The position numbers and the translations under genes were made by a program. A DNA stretch of 64,000 bases from CAYPFY01 sp964410105. Its GTDB lineage: Bacteria; Bacteroidota; Ignavibacteria; UBA10030; SZUA-254. Every line of letters starts with the position of its first letter. The first letter of the stretch is position 1. This document shows positions 27,301-36,952 of the stretch, piece by piece. A model generated the notes under the pieces. It did no database searches, was not told the origin of the DNA, and saw only the letters and a list, made by a program, of their open reading frames with translations. The DNA lies in the NCBI GenBank assembly GCA_964410105.1, contig CAYPFY010000001.1, positions 1 to 64,000 on the forward strand, read 5' to 3'.

Positions 27301-27631
27301 GCTGATGACTGACGCGAGAACGATAGAATTGAAGACCAACGAAATCCTGAGAACTCTTTCAGGAGACGCAACGCTCCGCTCGCGAAACGAGATTTCTTCC
27401 CCGTCGATCAATGACCGCGTATCCAGTATCGAGGACGATGAGAGACTGTCGACCTCCCTTCCCACTGAAACTCACCGTGCGGCCTATAAGATCGCGGGGG
27501 ATGAGTTCTCCCGGGTGCTGGAGAAACTGCATGCCCTTGTTACGGGAGACCTCGTCAAGCTGGAACAGGCCATGGAGGCCGCCGGGGCTCCCTGGACGAC
27601 CGGGCGTGTGGTAGAATGGAAGGGCGAATAA
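24362..27631 (+). CDS. Secreted BNR/VPS10-type beta-propeller protein
   Basis: 1,089 residues with an N-terminal signal peptide (MRYLLASCALLILPVHAGVAA). Repeated Asp-box/BNR motifs of the form S-T-D-G-G-x-x-W recur through residues 50-720 (for example KSTDGGKNWN, KTTDGGKTWT, RSTDAGSSWE, VTEDGGATWRK), building two sortilin-like propellers. After about residue 760 a proline-rich and charged section leads to a beta domain and a C-terminal helical domain. The family is usually annotated as VPS10 or glycosyl-hydrolase-like without proven activity. It has no C-terminal sorting domain, so a periplasmic location is the simplest expectation. Ligand or substrate is unknown. Confidence 0.85.
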   Translation: MRYLLASCALLILPVHAGVAADAQDSKKSDNTMSSDIFSGIQLRSIGPALTSGRISSIAVNPADHSTWYIAAASGGVWKTTNCGTSWTPLFDHEGSYSIGTVAVDPANPSVVWVGSGENNSQRSVSYGDGVYRSEDGGKSWKNMGLKRSEHIARILIDPRNTNVVYVASQGPLWGPGGDRGLYKSTDGGKNWNAILTISENTGVTDLVMDPKNPDVLIAAAYQRRRHVWTLIDGGPESAIEKTTDGGKTWTKLSSGIPAVDLGRIGLAISPSDSRVVYALIEAANKKGGIFRSTDAGSSWEKRNDFDASAMYYGTIVADPKNVDRLYVMNTILQVSDDGGKTVRALGEKSKHVDNHAMWVEPENSNHYLVGCDGGLYESYDRGQNWDFKRNLPITQFYDVDVDNESPFYNVYGGTQDNFSLCGPSRTRSASGIVNADWIVTTGGDGFQSRIDPEDPAIVYAESQYGGLVRFDRRTGEQIGLQPQPAAGEEPLRWNWDSPMIISPHLHTRLYFAANRLFRSDDRGDTWKAISGDLTRRIDRNSLPVMGKVWGVDAVAKNASTSFYGNCTALSESPLKEGLLYVGTDDGLIHVTEDGGATWRKIETFPGIPEKTYVSRILASRNAEQTVYAAFDHHKGEDFAPYVLKSTDAGRSWVSIKGDLPSNGPVLALAEDSPDLLFAGTEFGLFFTPNGGEKWIQLKGGLPTVAVRDLAIQRRENDLVLATFGRGFYVLDDFTPLRHAKPETLRQEASIFPVKDALMYIQSQPLGGTKKAFQGESYFSVPNPPFGATFTFYLKDAVKTKKEKRQEEQKDLEKKNAPVPYPTLDQLRAEDEEESPAVFLTVSDTTGRVIRQLSGPLAKGIARVSWDLRYPAPVLSPPPAEGADEPDGGPLVMPGTYQVSLSRRLNGETKRLAGPQRFAVVVEGNRSIKPENRQALAEFQQKVSKLHRAVNGAVQTANELRTRLGLIRRALKETAGPVEGLMTDARTIELKTNEILRTLSGDATLRSRNEISSPSINDRVSSIEDDERLSTSLPTETHRAAYKIAGDEFSRVLEKLHALVTGDLVKLEQAMEAAGAPWTTGRVVEWKGE

Positions 27632-27642
27632 AGGAGAGTTTT

Positions 27643-27825
27643 ATGGAAGAGCAAAAACAGGACGGGCCGATCATAGACGAGTATAAGGGGAATAAGATCC
27701 TGCTTCTGAACCCCGGGTCGCGGTTTCCCTTCTCGTTCGGCGTCGCGAAGGCTAAACTCATACTCCAGCACATCGATGACATCCGGAAATTTGTCCTGGA
27801 GTACGACAAAAAACCCCCCGCGTGA
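27643..27825 (+). CDS. Small conserved-looking protein of unknown function
   Basis: 60 residues starting at ATG 27643, eleven bases after the previous stop, with a good AAGGAG Shine-Dalgarno 6 bases upstream. The core NPGSRFPFSFGVAKAKLIL followed by the helical HIDDIRKFVLEYD is well-ordered rather than random, and resembles small unnamed proteins I recall from Bacteroidota. It has no cysteines, no signal peptide and no membrane segment, so it should be cytosolic. No function can be given. Confidence 0.75.
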   Translation: MEEQKQDGPIIDEYKGNKILLLNPGSRFPFSFGVAKAKLILQHIDDIRKFVLEYDKKPPA

Positions 27826-27868
27826 TTCCGGCTGATCAGGAAAGACGCACGGCGGGGCGTTCCCGGGT

Positions 27869-29095
27869 ATGACGGGCCCTGACCACATTGCCGAATCATA
27901 CGTGAAGCTGGTCCTCGCCGTCGGAAACCACGACGCGGACTATGTCGATGCGTATTACGGCCCGCCGGAGTTCAAGAACGAGCCGAAGATGTCCCTGCCG
28001 GCCATCGCCGAATCGGCAAACGGCCTCATCCGGGAACTCAGGTCCGTCGGCACTGACCGTCTCCCCGAACTCGAGCTTCTGCGTCACCGCTACCTTCTCA
28101 AGCAACTGGAGTCCCTTGCCGCCCGTGTCCGGCAACTCGGGGGGGAAAAAAAGACGTTCGACGAGGAGGCGGCGGCGCTCTATGACGCCGAGCCACCGAG
28201 CTTTCCGGAGGATCATTTCAAATCGGTTCTGAACGAACTGAGCGCGCTCCTTCCGCCCGGAAGGGCGGGTGAAACGGTGAGCACCCGCTTCGAGAGTTTT
28301 AAACGGGACTTCATCATTCCGAAGGAAAAGCTGGACGCCGTTTTCCAGACTGCAATTTCGGAGTGCCGCGAGCGGACGAAGAAGCATATCGAGCTGGCTC
28401 CGAACGAGAATTTTATCGTCGAGTATGTCACCAACAAATCGTGGAGCGGATACAACTGGTACAAGGGAAACAATTTCAGCCTGATCCAGGTCAATACGGA
28501 TCTTCCCATTTATATCGACAGAGCCGTCGATCTCGCCGCCCACGAAGGCTATCCCGGCCACCATGTTTACAACTCTCTCTTAGAGTCCCACATGTACAGG
28601 AAGAGAGGGTGGGTGGAGTTCTCCGTTTATGCCCTGTTCAGCCCCCAGTCGCTGATCGCCGAAGGCACGGCCAATTACGGCATCGAGGTTGCTTTCCCGG
28701 GAAAGGACAGAATCGCGTTCGAATCGGAGGTCCTCTTCCCTGCAGCAGGGATGAACGCTTCTAAGGCGGATCTTTATTACAGGATACACGATCTGTTTGG
28801 GAAGCTGGCCTACGCAGGAAATGAATCGGCCAGGAAATATCTGAATGGAACGATATCCAGGTCGCAGGCGGCCGAGTGGCTCGTCACCTATGCCCTCATG
28901 TCGCCGGAACGGGCTGAACAGAGGACCCGGTTTTTCGATTCCTACAGAAGTTACGTGATCAATTACAATCTCGGCCAGGACCTCGTGAGGAATTACATCG
29001 TCCGCCGGGGGGGGACTCCCGACCGGCCCGGAAAGAGATGGGAAGAGTTCAAGCTTCTTATCTCCTCGCCGCGGTTGCCGTCAGGGCTCCGCTAG
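27869..29095 (+). CDS. DUF885-type metalloprotease-like protein
   Basis: 408 residues, mostly helical. Residues around 222-229 read HEGYPGHH, the zinc-binding signature of DUF885 proteins (a gluzincin-like fold with HExxxHH spacing variations), and the SLIAEGTANYGIE downstream supplies the likely third metal ligand glutamate. Shorter than typical DUF885 proteins (about 550-600 residues) and without an N-terminal signal peptide, so it is probably a cytosolic form. Peptidase activity is inferred from the motif; substrate unknown. Start ATG 27869 lacks an obvious Shine-Dalgarno. Confidence 0.75.
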   Translation: MTGPDHIAESYVKLVLAVGNHDADYVDAYYGPPEFKNEPKMSLPAIAESANGLIRELRSVGTDRLPELELLRHRYLLKQLESLAARVRQLGGEKKTFDEEAAALYDAEPPSFPEDHFKSVLNELSALLPPGRAGETVSTRFESFKRDFIIPKEKLDAVFQTAISECRERTKKHIELAPNENFIVEYVTNKSWSGYNWYKGNNFSLIQVNTDLPIYIDRAVDLAAHEGYPGHHVYNSLLESHMYRKRGWVEFSVYALFSPQSLIAEGTANYGIEVAFPGKDRIAFESEVLFPAAGMNASKADLYYRIHDLFGKLAYAGNESARKYLNGTISRSQAAEWLVTYALMSPERAEQRTRFFDSYRSYVINYNLGQDLVRNYIVRRGGTPDRPGKRWEEFKLLISSPRLPSGLR

Positions 29096-29099
29096 AAAC

Positions 29100-29924
29100 T
29101 CATCGGCGAGCGCCCAGGCTCCGCCTCTCTACCCGCTGTCCCTCAACCGCGGGAGCCGACGTTGATCTCTCGTCCCCGAACTTCCGCCGCCCTTCCGGTT
29201 TTTCCGGAGCTGGTGGATTCGTCCCCCCGAGGGGTGCGGGGATTACAGTAACCGGGGCCGCGGGCGGGCAGACGGGCTGCGCGGGGAGGAGGATAGGCGC
29301 GGGGCTTGCGGTAACGGGGGAGGGTTCCTGCCAAGCCGGCTGGTCCTTGCTGAGGATCGGCCGCTCGTACAGACGCTCGTGATAAACCAGCCCCTCGATC
29401 GCATTATCTGCCATCCGCCGCAGCCATGCCCCGTCGGTGCTTCCGTCGTCAAACACGAGGGTGACGTTATCTCCGTCGATCCTGTAGAGTCCGGCAGTTT
29501 CCTGAGAATCATCGGATGCCAGGCTGAACCGGCGGTCGCCGTCGAAGGTCAGCGTGGCACGAGGGCCCGTTTCCCCGCCCACAAGAAAGTCTCCCTCCAA
29601 AACTCTTTCATTGGGGCCCGGGCCTGATTGAGTGTAAATGAGCTCGCCATCCGGATAGGTGACGACCAGGCGGTTGTTGGCGATCCGCGCGAAGAGGGTA
29701 TCGCTTTCTCTCCCGATGGCTATATTTTCCCCCGAGGCCATATACGTTGACGGGTTATTGTCCACCAAAACCTCCCGGTCTGAAACGAACTCAAGGATTG
29801 ACCGTTCATCGAAGGTACGAAACTCCCACGAGCCGCGTAAAAGGGCGAGCATCCGGTCGCGGGTTTCCGCACGGAGAGTGATCGCCGTGAAGAGAAGGAT
29901 GATGATGGAGAGCTTTCTTTTCAT
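29100..29924 (-). CDS. Exported protein of unknown function
   Basis: 274 residues, reading away from the acyl-CoA mutase gene. The signal peptide is KRKLSIIILLFTAITLRAET. Residues 25-175 alternate short hydrophobic and polar strands (RGSWEFRTFDERSILEFVSD, RATLTFDGDRRFSL), suggesting a lipocalin-like beta-barrel as in small META/DUF-type periplasmic proteins. From about 190 the protein becomes proline/alanine-rich and ends in a basic, low-complexity tail (ERRSLGARR). Its stop is four bases from the convergent protease gene. Function unknown. Confidence 0.7.
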   Translation of the reverse strand: MKRKLSIIILLFTAITLRAETRDRMLALLRGSWEFRTFDERSILEFVSDREVLVDNNPSTYMASGENIAIGRESDTLFARIANNRLVVTYPDGELIYTQSGPGPNERVLEGDFLVGGETGPRATLTFDGDRRFSLASDDSQETAGLYRIDGDNVTLVFDDGSTDGAWLRRMADNAIEGLVYHERLYERPILSKDQPAWQEPSPVTASPAPILLPAQPVCPPAAPVTVIPAPLGGTNPPAPEKPEGRRKFGDERSTSAPAVEGQRVERRSLGARR

Positions 29925-30087
29925 AAAACTGTGTGCCTTTCATCCGTACCAGCGCAAAAAAAGTGCCAGATCAAGAATCCATACCAAGCGGAAGCAGAAG
30001 GGCTTTCGGGCCTTGCTCCCCCGGTGTATCTGTGCCAAAAAGGCGACAATCCTGCACTCTTGATGGCTCCATTTTGAAACAGATGAT

Positions 30088-30115
30088 TTGAAAAAGGCGC
30101 CGGATTTTGTATCTT
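30088..30115 (+). promoter_or_regulatory. Candidate promoter of the acyl-CoA mutase operon
   Basis: TTGAAA (30088-30093), 16-base spacer, TATCTT (30110-30115). It gives a leader of about 13 bases to the ATG at 30135. The 210-base divergent gap holds nothing else I can support. Confidence 0.5.
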
Positions 30116-30134
30116 AAAGAAAAATTAGTGGGGT

Positions 30135-31784
<1,650 letters not shown>

Positions 31785-31787
31785 GCA

Positions 31788-32666
31788 TTGGACACCATCA
31801 GGCACATCCTGGCCTCGATGAGGCCTCAGCAGTGGATCAAGAATTTTTTTCTCTTCGCAGCGCTCGTTTTTTCCGGCCACCTCTTTCACACCCCCGATAT
31901 CCTTCTGACCGTGGCGGGATTTTTCTTCTTTTCCATCGCCGCGAGCAGCGTCTACCTCCTGAATGACGTCATCGACCTCGAGAGGGATAAACTCCACCCG
32001 ACGAAGTCGCTGAGGCCGCTCCCGGCCGGGAAGCTTTCCCCCCGAACGGCGCTCGCCGCATCGGGATTGCTCGCCGCGCTGGGGCTCGCGGGAGCATTCT
32101 CCCTGAGGACCGAGTTCGGCGGAATCCTCACCTGCTACGTGGTTCTCAATGTCCTCTATTCCCTCAGGCTCAAGGATGTCGTCATCCTGGACGTCATGAC
32201 GATCGCCGCGGGCTTTGTCCTGAGGGTTCTGGCGGGAGCCGTGCTTATCTCCGTCCCCACCTCAGAGTGGCTCATCATCTGCACCGTCCTTCTGTCTCTT
32301 TTTCTCGGGTTCAGCAAAAGGCGCCACGAGATCACAGTCCTTGAAGTCCAGGCGAATACTCACCGGACCGTGCTCCAGCATTACAGCCCGTACTTTCTCG
32401 ATCAGATGATCGGGATCGTGACGGCCTCGACGGTCATGTCGTACGCTCTCTATACGATCAGCGAGGAGACCGTGAGGAAGTTCAACACCCATGACCTCAT
32501 CTACACAGTCCCGTTTGTTCTTTATGGGATTTTTCGCTACCTATATCTTATCCACAAAAGAGATGAAGGCGGCAGCCCGACGCGGATAGCAATGACCGAT
32601 TGGCCGCTCATCATCAACATCATGGCGTGGATCGGCGCAACATCGTTTATCATCTATAGGAAGTAG
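31788..32666 (+). CDS. UbiA-family prenyltransferase, decaprenyl-phosphate phosphoribosyltransferase-like
   Basis: 292 residues with eight or nine hydrophobic helices. The N-terminal MRPQQWIKNFFLF and the aspartate motif NDVIDLERDKLHPTKSLRP are typical of the subgroup that moves 5-phosphoribose from PRPP to a polyprenyl phosphate. The second Asp motif is SLRLKDVVILDV. I use TTG 31788; an in-frame ATG at 31818 would remove ten residues and still keep the conserved start. The product would feed arabinose-like or other cell-surface glycan synthesis, but no other such gene is nearby. Confidence 0.8.
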   Translation: MDTIRHILASMRPQQWIKNFFLFAALVFSGHLFHTPDILLTVAGFFFFSIAASSVYLLNDVIDLERDKLHPTKSLRPLPAGKLSPRTALAASGLLAALGLAGAFSLRTEFGGILTCYVVLNVLYSLRLKDVVILDVMTIAAGFVLRVLAGAVLISVPTSEWLIICTVLLSLFLGFSKRRHEITVLEVQANTHRTVLQHYSPYFLDQMIGIVTASTVMSYALYTISEETVRKFNTHDLIYTVPFVLYGIFRYLYLIHKRDEGGSPTRIAMTDWPLIINIMAWIGATSFIIYRK

Positions 32667-32671
32667 GAAGC

Positions 32672-33781
32672 GTGAAATCGAAAGTAGCCGTCCTTAAGAC
32701 TCAGCCCGACTCCGTGCTCGATGATATCCAGAGGCTCATGTCTCTGGCCGGGTGTGAATCGGAGCTCCGGAAAGGGGCGACGACGATTCTGAAGGATAAT
32801 ATCTCGTGGCATTTCCCCTTCCCGGCTGCGAACACGACCCCCTGGCAGATGGAAGGCACCATCCTCGCCCTCCGGAACGCCGGGTTCGATGATCTCGTCT
32901 GCGTCCAGAATAAGACCGTCGTCACGAACGCCTTCAAAGGGGAGGATCTCAACAACTATGTCCCCATATTCCGGCGTTACGGGGTTCCCGTGCTCTATAA
33001 TTTCCGGGAGTCGGATATCCGGTGGGTCGATTACCGGCCCCGCGCCCCGATGCATGTCCTAGACAAGATCTATCCGGAGGGGATTTCCATCCCCGATTAT
33101 TTCCAGGGGAAGAATATCGTTCACCTTCCCACCGTCAAGTGCCATATCTATACGACGACCACAGGGGCGATGAAGAATGCCTTCGGCGGCCTCCTCAATA
33201 CGAAGCGCCATTACACGCACTCCTGGATACATAAGACGCTCGTCGACCTGCTTGCGATTCAGCGCGAGATTCACCCCGGCATCTTTGCCGTCATGGACGG
33301 GACCACGGCGGGAAACGGCCCGGGTCCGCGGACCATGTTTCCGGTCGTGAAAGACTATATCCTGGCGAGCGCCGATCAGGTGGCCATCGATGCCGTCGCG
33401 GCGAAGATGATGGGATTCGACCCGCTCTCGATCGAGTACATCAGCCTTGCCCACAGGGATCGCCTGGGAACGGGCGACGTCCGGGACATCGAGATCGTGG
33501 GCGCCGATGTGTCACGGGAGTCCTGGGGTTTCACGGTCGGGAACAACGGCGTGAGTCTATTCGGGAACCTCGCCTGGTTCGGTCCTCTGCGGGGCATGCA
33601 AAAGCTGTTCTTCCACACCCCGATGGTGCACGCGTTTATCTTCGGTTCCGAGGCGTACCACGATTATTACCGCTGGCCGCTGAAGGACAGGAAGACTTTC
33701 GAGAGGTGGAGGGAACAGACTCACTGGGGCCAGCTCTTCCGCCAGTATGAGACCGGCGAAGTGTGGCAGGAAATCGCCTAG
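32672..33781 (+). CDS. DUF362 domain protein
   Basis: 369 residues from GTG 32672. Family features include VAVLKTQP near the start, HLPTVKCHIYTTTTGAMKN in the centre, and VMDGTTAGNGPGPRT followed by LASADQVAIDAVAAKMMG, the DUF362 core. No ferredoxin cysteine cluster is attached, so it is the stand-alone form. Some DUF362 proteins act with iron-sulfur or phosphate chemistry, but no activity is established for this branch. It is read in one transcript with the UbiA-like gene (5-base gap). Confidence 0.8.
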   Translation: MKSKVAVLKTQPDSVLDDIQRLMSLAGCESELRKGATTILKDNISWHFPFPAANTTPWQMEGTILALRNAGFDDLVCVQNKTVVTNAFKGEDLNNYVPIFRRYGVPVLYNFRESDIRWVDYRPRAPMHVLDKIYPEGISIPDYFQGKNIVHLPTVKCHIYTTTTGAMKNAFGGLLNTKRHYTHSWIHKTLVDLLAIQREIHPGIFAVMDGTTAGNGPGPRTMFPVVKDYILASADQVAIDAVAAKMMGFDPLSIEYISLAHRDRLGTGDVRDIEIVGADVSRESWGFTVGNNGVSLFGNLAWFGPLRGMQKLFFHTPMVHAFIFGSEAYHDYYRWPLKDRKTFERWREQTHWGQLFRQYETGEVWQEIA

Positions 33782-33783
33782 GA

Positions 33784-34692
33784 TTGTCCGCACAGCGCCG
33801 AGCGGAGGCGTTCCTCCTGGCTATCACCGTCGTCTGGGGGAGCACATTCGTGGTTACAAAATCTCTCCTTGCCCACGAATCACCACTGTTTTATAGCGCG
33901 CTCCGGTTCCTGGTCGCCGCGCTGATCCTTCCCGCCTTTTCATTCAAAAGATTTCTCAGCATCCCCCGTTCAACCTGGCTCAAGGGTTCGATTCTCGGAG
34001 TCCTCCTCTACGCAGGATTTGTGCTGCAGACTGTCGGACTGCTCTCGACGACTTCGTCCAAATCGGCGTTCTTCACGGGGATGCTCGTCGTTCTTACCCC
34101 CATCGTTCACTATGCCCTGCAGGGAGCCCTCAGGCTTTCCCGCCGGCCGTTGAGGATCGGCAATCTGGTCGGGGTCGCCTGCGGTGCGGCAGGCCTCTAT
34201 CTCCTTACCTCGCCGGGTGAATCAGGACTGAGCACCGGCGATATGCTGACGCTTGGCTGCGCCCTTCTGTTCGCTCTCTACATCGTTTTTCTCGATTCGG
34301 CGTCGTCCGAGCCGGATAAGCTTCAGCTGACCTTCGTGCAGTTCGTGCTGTGCGGGGTTGTGGGAATGCTCGTTGCCCTCCCCTCGGAGGATGTGAAAAT
34401 CGGGGTCGCTGCTCCCGATATCATCTCATTCCTCTATCTAACCATCTTTGCGACTATCATCGCCATGTGGGTGCAAAACAGGTTTCAGGGAGATACGACG
34501 CCGACCCGGGCTGCCGTTATCTTCACGCTCGAACCGGTCGTTGCGGCGTTTTTCGGCTATTTTGTGCGCGGCGAGATGCTTGGGCCCGCGGGGATCGCCG
34601 GGGCTGTTACGATTGTGGGTGGATTGATTCTCTCGGAGTTTTCCGAAGAGATCCCGGGGCTTCGGTACTCGGTCGGAATGGCGAACCCTTAA
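33784..34692 (+). CDS. EamA/DMT-family transporter
   Basis: 302 residues with about ten transmembrane helices in two EamA repeats, the first starting VWGSTFVVTKSLL and the second at LTLGCALLFALYIVFLDS, ending with the characteristic TLEPVVAAFFGYFVRGE. Exporter of small metabolites; the substrate is unknown. I choose TTG 33784 just after the preceding stop; GTG 33763 inside the previous gene is the alternative. It ends the transcript that begins with the acyl-CoA mutase. Confidence 0.85.
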   Translation: MSAQRRAEAFLLAITVVWGSTFVVTKSLLAHESPLFYSALRFLVAALILPAFSFKRFLSIPRSTWLKGSILGVLLYAGFVLQTVGLLSTTSSKSAFFTGMLVVLTPIVHYALQGALRLSRRPLRIGNLVGVACGAAGLYLLTSPGESGLSTGDMLTLGCALLFALYIVFLDSASSEPDKLQLTFVQFVLCGVVGMLVALPSEDVKIGVAAPDIISFLYLTIFATIIAMWVQNRFQGDTTPTRAAVIFTLEPVVAAFFGYFVRGEMLGPAGIAGAVTIVGGLILSEFSEEIPGLRYSVGMANP

Positions 34693-34817
34693 ACTGGCCC
34701 CGGATCTTTCAGGTTGTTGCGGGCGAACTGCTCGTTTTGCGAGACAAGGCGGCGGCGAAAACTGGCAGGAGGAGGGCGGGACTTGCTAAAAATATTCAGC
34801 TTCGGATACCGGTTTCC

Positions 34818-35027
34818 TTACACACGCGGTCGCGGGCTGGGCCGCGGGAGATGTCCGATCTGCTTTTCTATTCCGTTAAGAATTCTTCTGAGAGAACCGA
34901 TTTTTGATTCGCTTGCTCCCAGGCTTCGGTCGTGTTCCATAGAGTAAATGAGGTGGTTCAGATTAGCGCGGGATCGGAGCAGATAGGTGATGCGGGCGGT
35001 TTTCGGCGTGGCGGTGTCTTGCTTCAT
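34818..35027 (-). CDS. Small hypothetical protein
   Basis: A 69-residue reverse-strand frame with a convincing start: GGGAG eight bases upstream of ATG 35027, and a possible promoter TTGCGG (35126-35121), 17 bases, TTACAT (35103-35098). The protein is basic and helical (RITYLLRSRANLNHLIYSMEHDR) with a proline-rich end. No family recognised. Supporting evidence is only the signals around it, so treat as tentative. Confidence 0.45.
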   Translation of the reverse strand: MKQDTATPKTARITYLLRSRANLNHLIYSMEHDRSLGASESKIGSLRRILNGIEKQIGHLPRPSPRPRV

Positions 35028-35518
35028 AATTGATTCTCCCTTTAAGCTGGGTGCCTTTCCTCCCATCGTCATGCGCCATCAGCATGAATCCTCATGAATG
35101 TAACCAATATTATTCGTTAACCGCAAGCGGGCGACAGATTAAAAAAAATTCATCCCGTGAGATTCCTACATGTCATCGACAAGCGATTTCCCGGCGGCGG
35201 TCTTGCGCGCTCTGACTACATGGAGATATCATGGACCGATACTTTTGAGTTTCTTTTCAACTCCTTGCCTGATAATGCATTGCCATTGTCATTTCGAGCG
35301 GATCCTTTGTAGTAGCGGCTGGAGTGAAAGCGTCTTCCGGGCTAAGACCATGAGCCTGGGGATATCTTGAAGCAGGGATGAAGATACTCCGCGCCCCGCG
35401 ACGGGAGATCGAATACCCTCTCCGGAAAAACCAGGTCTGAGCGCTCCCCCTCAAATTCTCTCTGCAGGGTCACCGGTTTCAATGATATGCCTCCGGGAAA
35501 CGGCGACGGGAGCACTGT
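35028..35518. other. Low-GC spacer with repeat-like debris
   Basis: About 490 bases without a convincing gene. Forward frame 35270-35360 translates to CHFERILCSSG...ESVFRAK, resembling the dispersed GTCATTTCGAGCG-type intergenic repeats of many bacteria. 35357-35391 contains an imperfect hairpin (GGATATCTT with AAGATACTCC). I found no RNA gene here. Confidence 0.5.
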
Positions 35519-35547
35519 TTGACTTTCAACGCTTTTCATCGTATTTT
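35519..35547 (+). promoter_or_regulatory. Sigma70-type promoter of the acylphosphatase-ispF-lnt operon
   Basis: TTGACT (35519-35524), 17-base spacer, TATTTT (35542-35547), giving a predicted leader of about 15 bases to ATG 35569. Confidence 0.7.
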
Positions 35548-35568
35548 CTCAGGGCAGTTGAAGCTATC

Positions 35569-35841
35569 ATGGAAGTTGGGGCTCAGATTATTGTTTCCGG
35601 TCTGGTGCAGGGGGTTGGGTTTCGATACTTTGTGTTCGGTCATGCCACCAAGCTTGGTCTGAGGGGTTTTGTGGCGAACCGGTATGATGGGAGCGTCGAA
35701 ATCAATGCGGTGGGAGAGCGGTCCATCATCGAGGAACTCATCGGCCGGGTCAAAGTCGGCCCGCGGTCCTCTTCCGTTCGCAATGTGAGCATCTCCTGGA
35801 AGGAGCCGGACGAGCGATATCACCTGTTCGAAATACGCTAA
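35569..35841 (+). CDS. Acylphosphatase
   Basis: 90 residues, full length for this small family that hydrolyses carboxyl-phosphate bonds. The phosphate loop GLVQGVGFRYFVFG contains the catalytic arginine, and LRGFVANRYDGSVEI supplies the catalytic asparagine. I take ATG 35569 because it gives the family N-terminus; upstream codons would overlap the promoter. First gene of a run ending at 40669, 11 bases before ispF. Confidence 0.93.
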   Translation: MEVGAQIIVSGLVQGVGFRYFVFGHATKLGLRGFVANRYDGSVEINAVGERSIIEELIGRVKVGPRSSSVRNVSISWKEPDERYHLFEIR

Positions 35842-35852
35842 TTTTTCCGTAA

Positions 35853-36347
35853 ATGGACATTCGTTTCGGTTTCGGGTATGACGTCCACCGGATGGTCACT
35901 AACCGAAAGCTCGTCCTGGGAGGGGTCGAAATACCGTTTGTCAAGGGTCTGCTGGGGCACTCGGATGCGGATGTACTCTGTCACGCACTCGCGGATGCGC
36001 TTCTGGGGGCCGCCGCCGTCGGAGACATCGGCAAACACTTTCCCGATACCGATCCGCGATTCAAAGATATCTCCAGCCTCGTTCTTCTGAAGCACGTCGG
36101 CGGATTGATCCGGTCCAATAATTTTGAGATCATCAACGTGGACTCGACAATCCTTCTCCAGCAGCCAAAGCTTGCCGCCTACACGAAGCGGATGAGAGAA
36201 AACATCTCATCGTCCCTCGGCCTGCAATTGAACCAGGTTTCCGTCAAAGCCACAACCAACGAAGAGCTCGGCTTCATCGGCATGGGAGAGGGGGCCGCGG
36301 CCTATGCCGTCGCCTCCATTCGCGCAATCGCGTTCACCTACGGCTGA
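35853..36347 (+). CDS. ispF: 2-C-methyl-D-erythritol 2,4-cyclodiphosphate synthase
   Basis: MEP-pathway enzyme of isoprenoid synthesis, 164 residues. Metal ligands are in GYDVHR (Asp, His) near residue 9-12 and a histidine in the LLGHSDADVLCHAL motif. The closing KATTNEELGFIGMGEGAAAYA is the family signature. The protein works as a trimer. Other MEP genes are not in the window. Confidence 0.96.
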   Translation: MDIRFGFGYDVHRMVTNRKLVLGGVEIPFVKGLLGHSDADVLCHALADALLGAAAVGDIGKHFPDTDPRFKDISSLVLLKHVGGLIRSNNFEIINVDSTILLQQPKLAAYTKRMRENISSSLGLQLNQVSVKATTNEELGFIGMGEGAAAYAVASIRAIAFTYG

Positions 36348-36352
36348 GTCCG

Positions 36353-36952
36353 TTGGGCGAAATCCTCGAGCGCATCTCGACGTTCGATCCCCTCTGGATC
36401 TCCATAACGATTTTCCTCATCGCCTTTTTGGAAAATATCTTTCCTCCCGCGCCGAGCGATGCCATCGTCCTTCTGGGAGGTGCCCTTGCAGGCATGGAGC
36501 AGGTGAGCTTCATCGCTCCTCTGGCTGCGGGAACGGCGGGAAGCACGCTGGGATTCATGACGATGTACGGGGTAGGCCGGTGGTTCGGCCAGAGGATCCT
36601 CGAGAGGGGGAAAATCTCCTGGGTCAACCTGGATGCCCTTCATAAATTTGAAAAATGGTTCGCCAGGTACGGGTTCTGGCTCATCCTTGGTAACCGGTTC
36701 CTCCCCGGGACGAGGGCCGTCATCTCATTCTTCGCCGGAGTTTCACGGACCGATTTCAGGACCACGTCGATTCTCTCGTCGCTGGGATCGCTGGCCTGGT
36801 ACGGGATTCTGGTCTACGGGGGTTATACCCTCGGCGCCCAGTGGCAGAAGGCGGGGGAGTATCTGAAAACGTACGGAGTGGCGGTGACGATCATCGTCTC
36901 GCTGGCCCTGACGTCCGTCATCCTGCGAAAAATTCTCAGGTCGCATGATTGA
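36353..36952 (+). CDS. DedA/SNARE-associated family membrane protein
   Basis: 199 residues, four to five hydrophobic helices. Contains the DedA signature elements ENIFPPAPSDAIVLLGGALAG (first re-entrant segment) and GNRFLPGTRAVISFFAGVSR. These proteins are implicated in moving undecaprenyl phosphate or other lipid carriers across the membrane. Starts at TTG 36353, six bases after ispF, and overlaps the PAP2 gene by eight bases, which supports linked lipid-carrier functions. Confidence 0.88.
   Translation: MGEILERISTFDPLWISITIFLIAFLENIFPPAPSDAIVLLGGALAGMEQVSFIAPLAAGTAGSTLGFMTMYGVGRWFGQRILERGKISWVNLDALHKFEKWFARYGFWLILGNRFLPGTRAVISFFAGVSRTDFRTTSILSSLGSLAWYGILVYGGYTLGAQWQKAGEYLKTYGVAVTIIVSLALTSVILRKILRSHD

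Noticed and set aside
35170..35370. 66-codon frame ending in CHFERI... as a protein
   Set aside because: Reads like a translated dispersed repeat rather than a protein; no ribosome-binding site.
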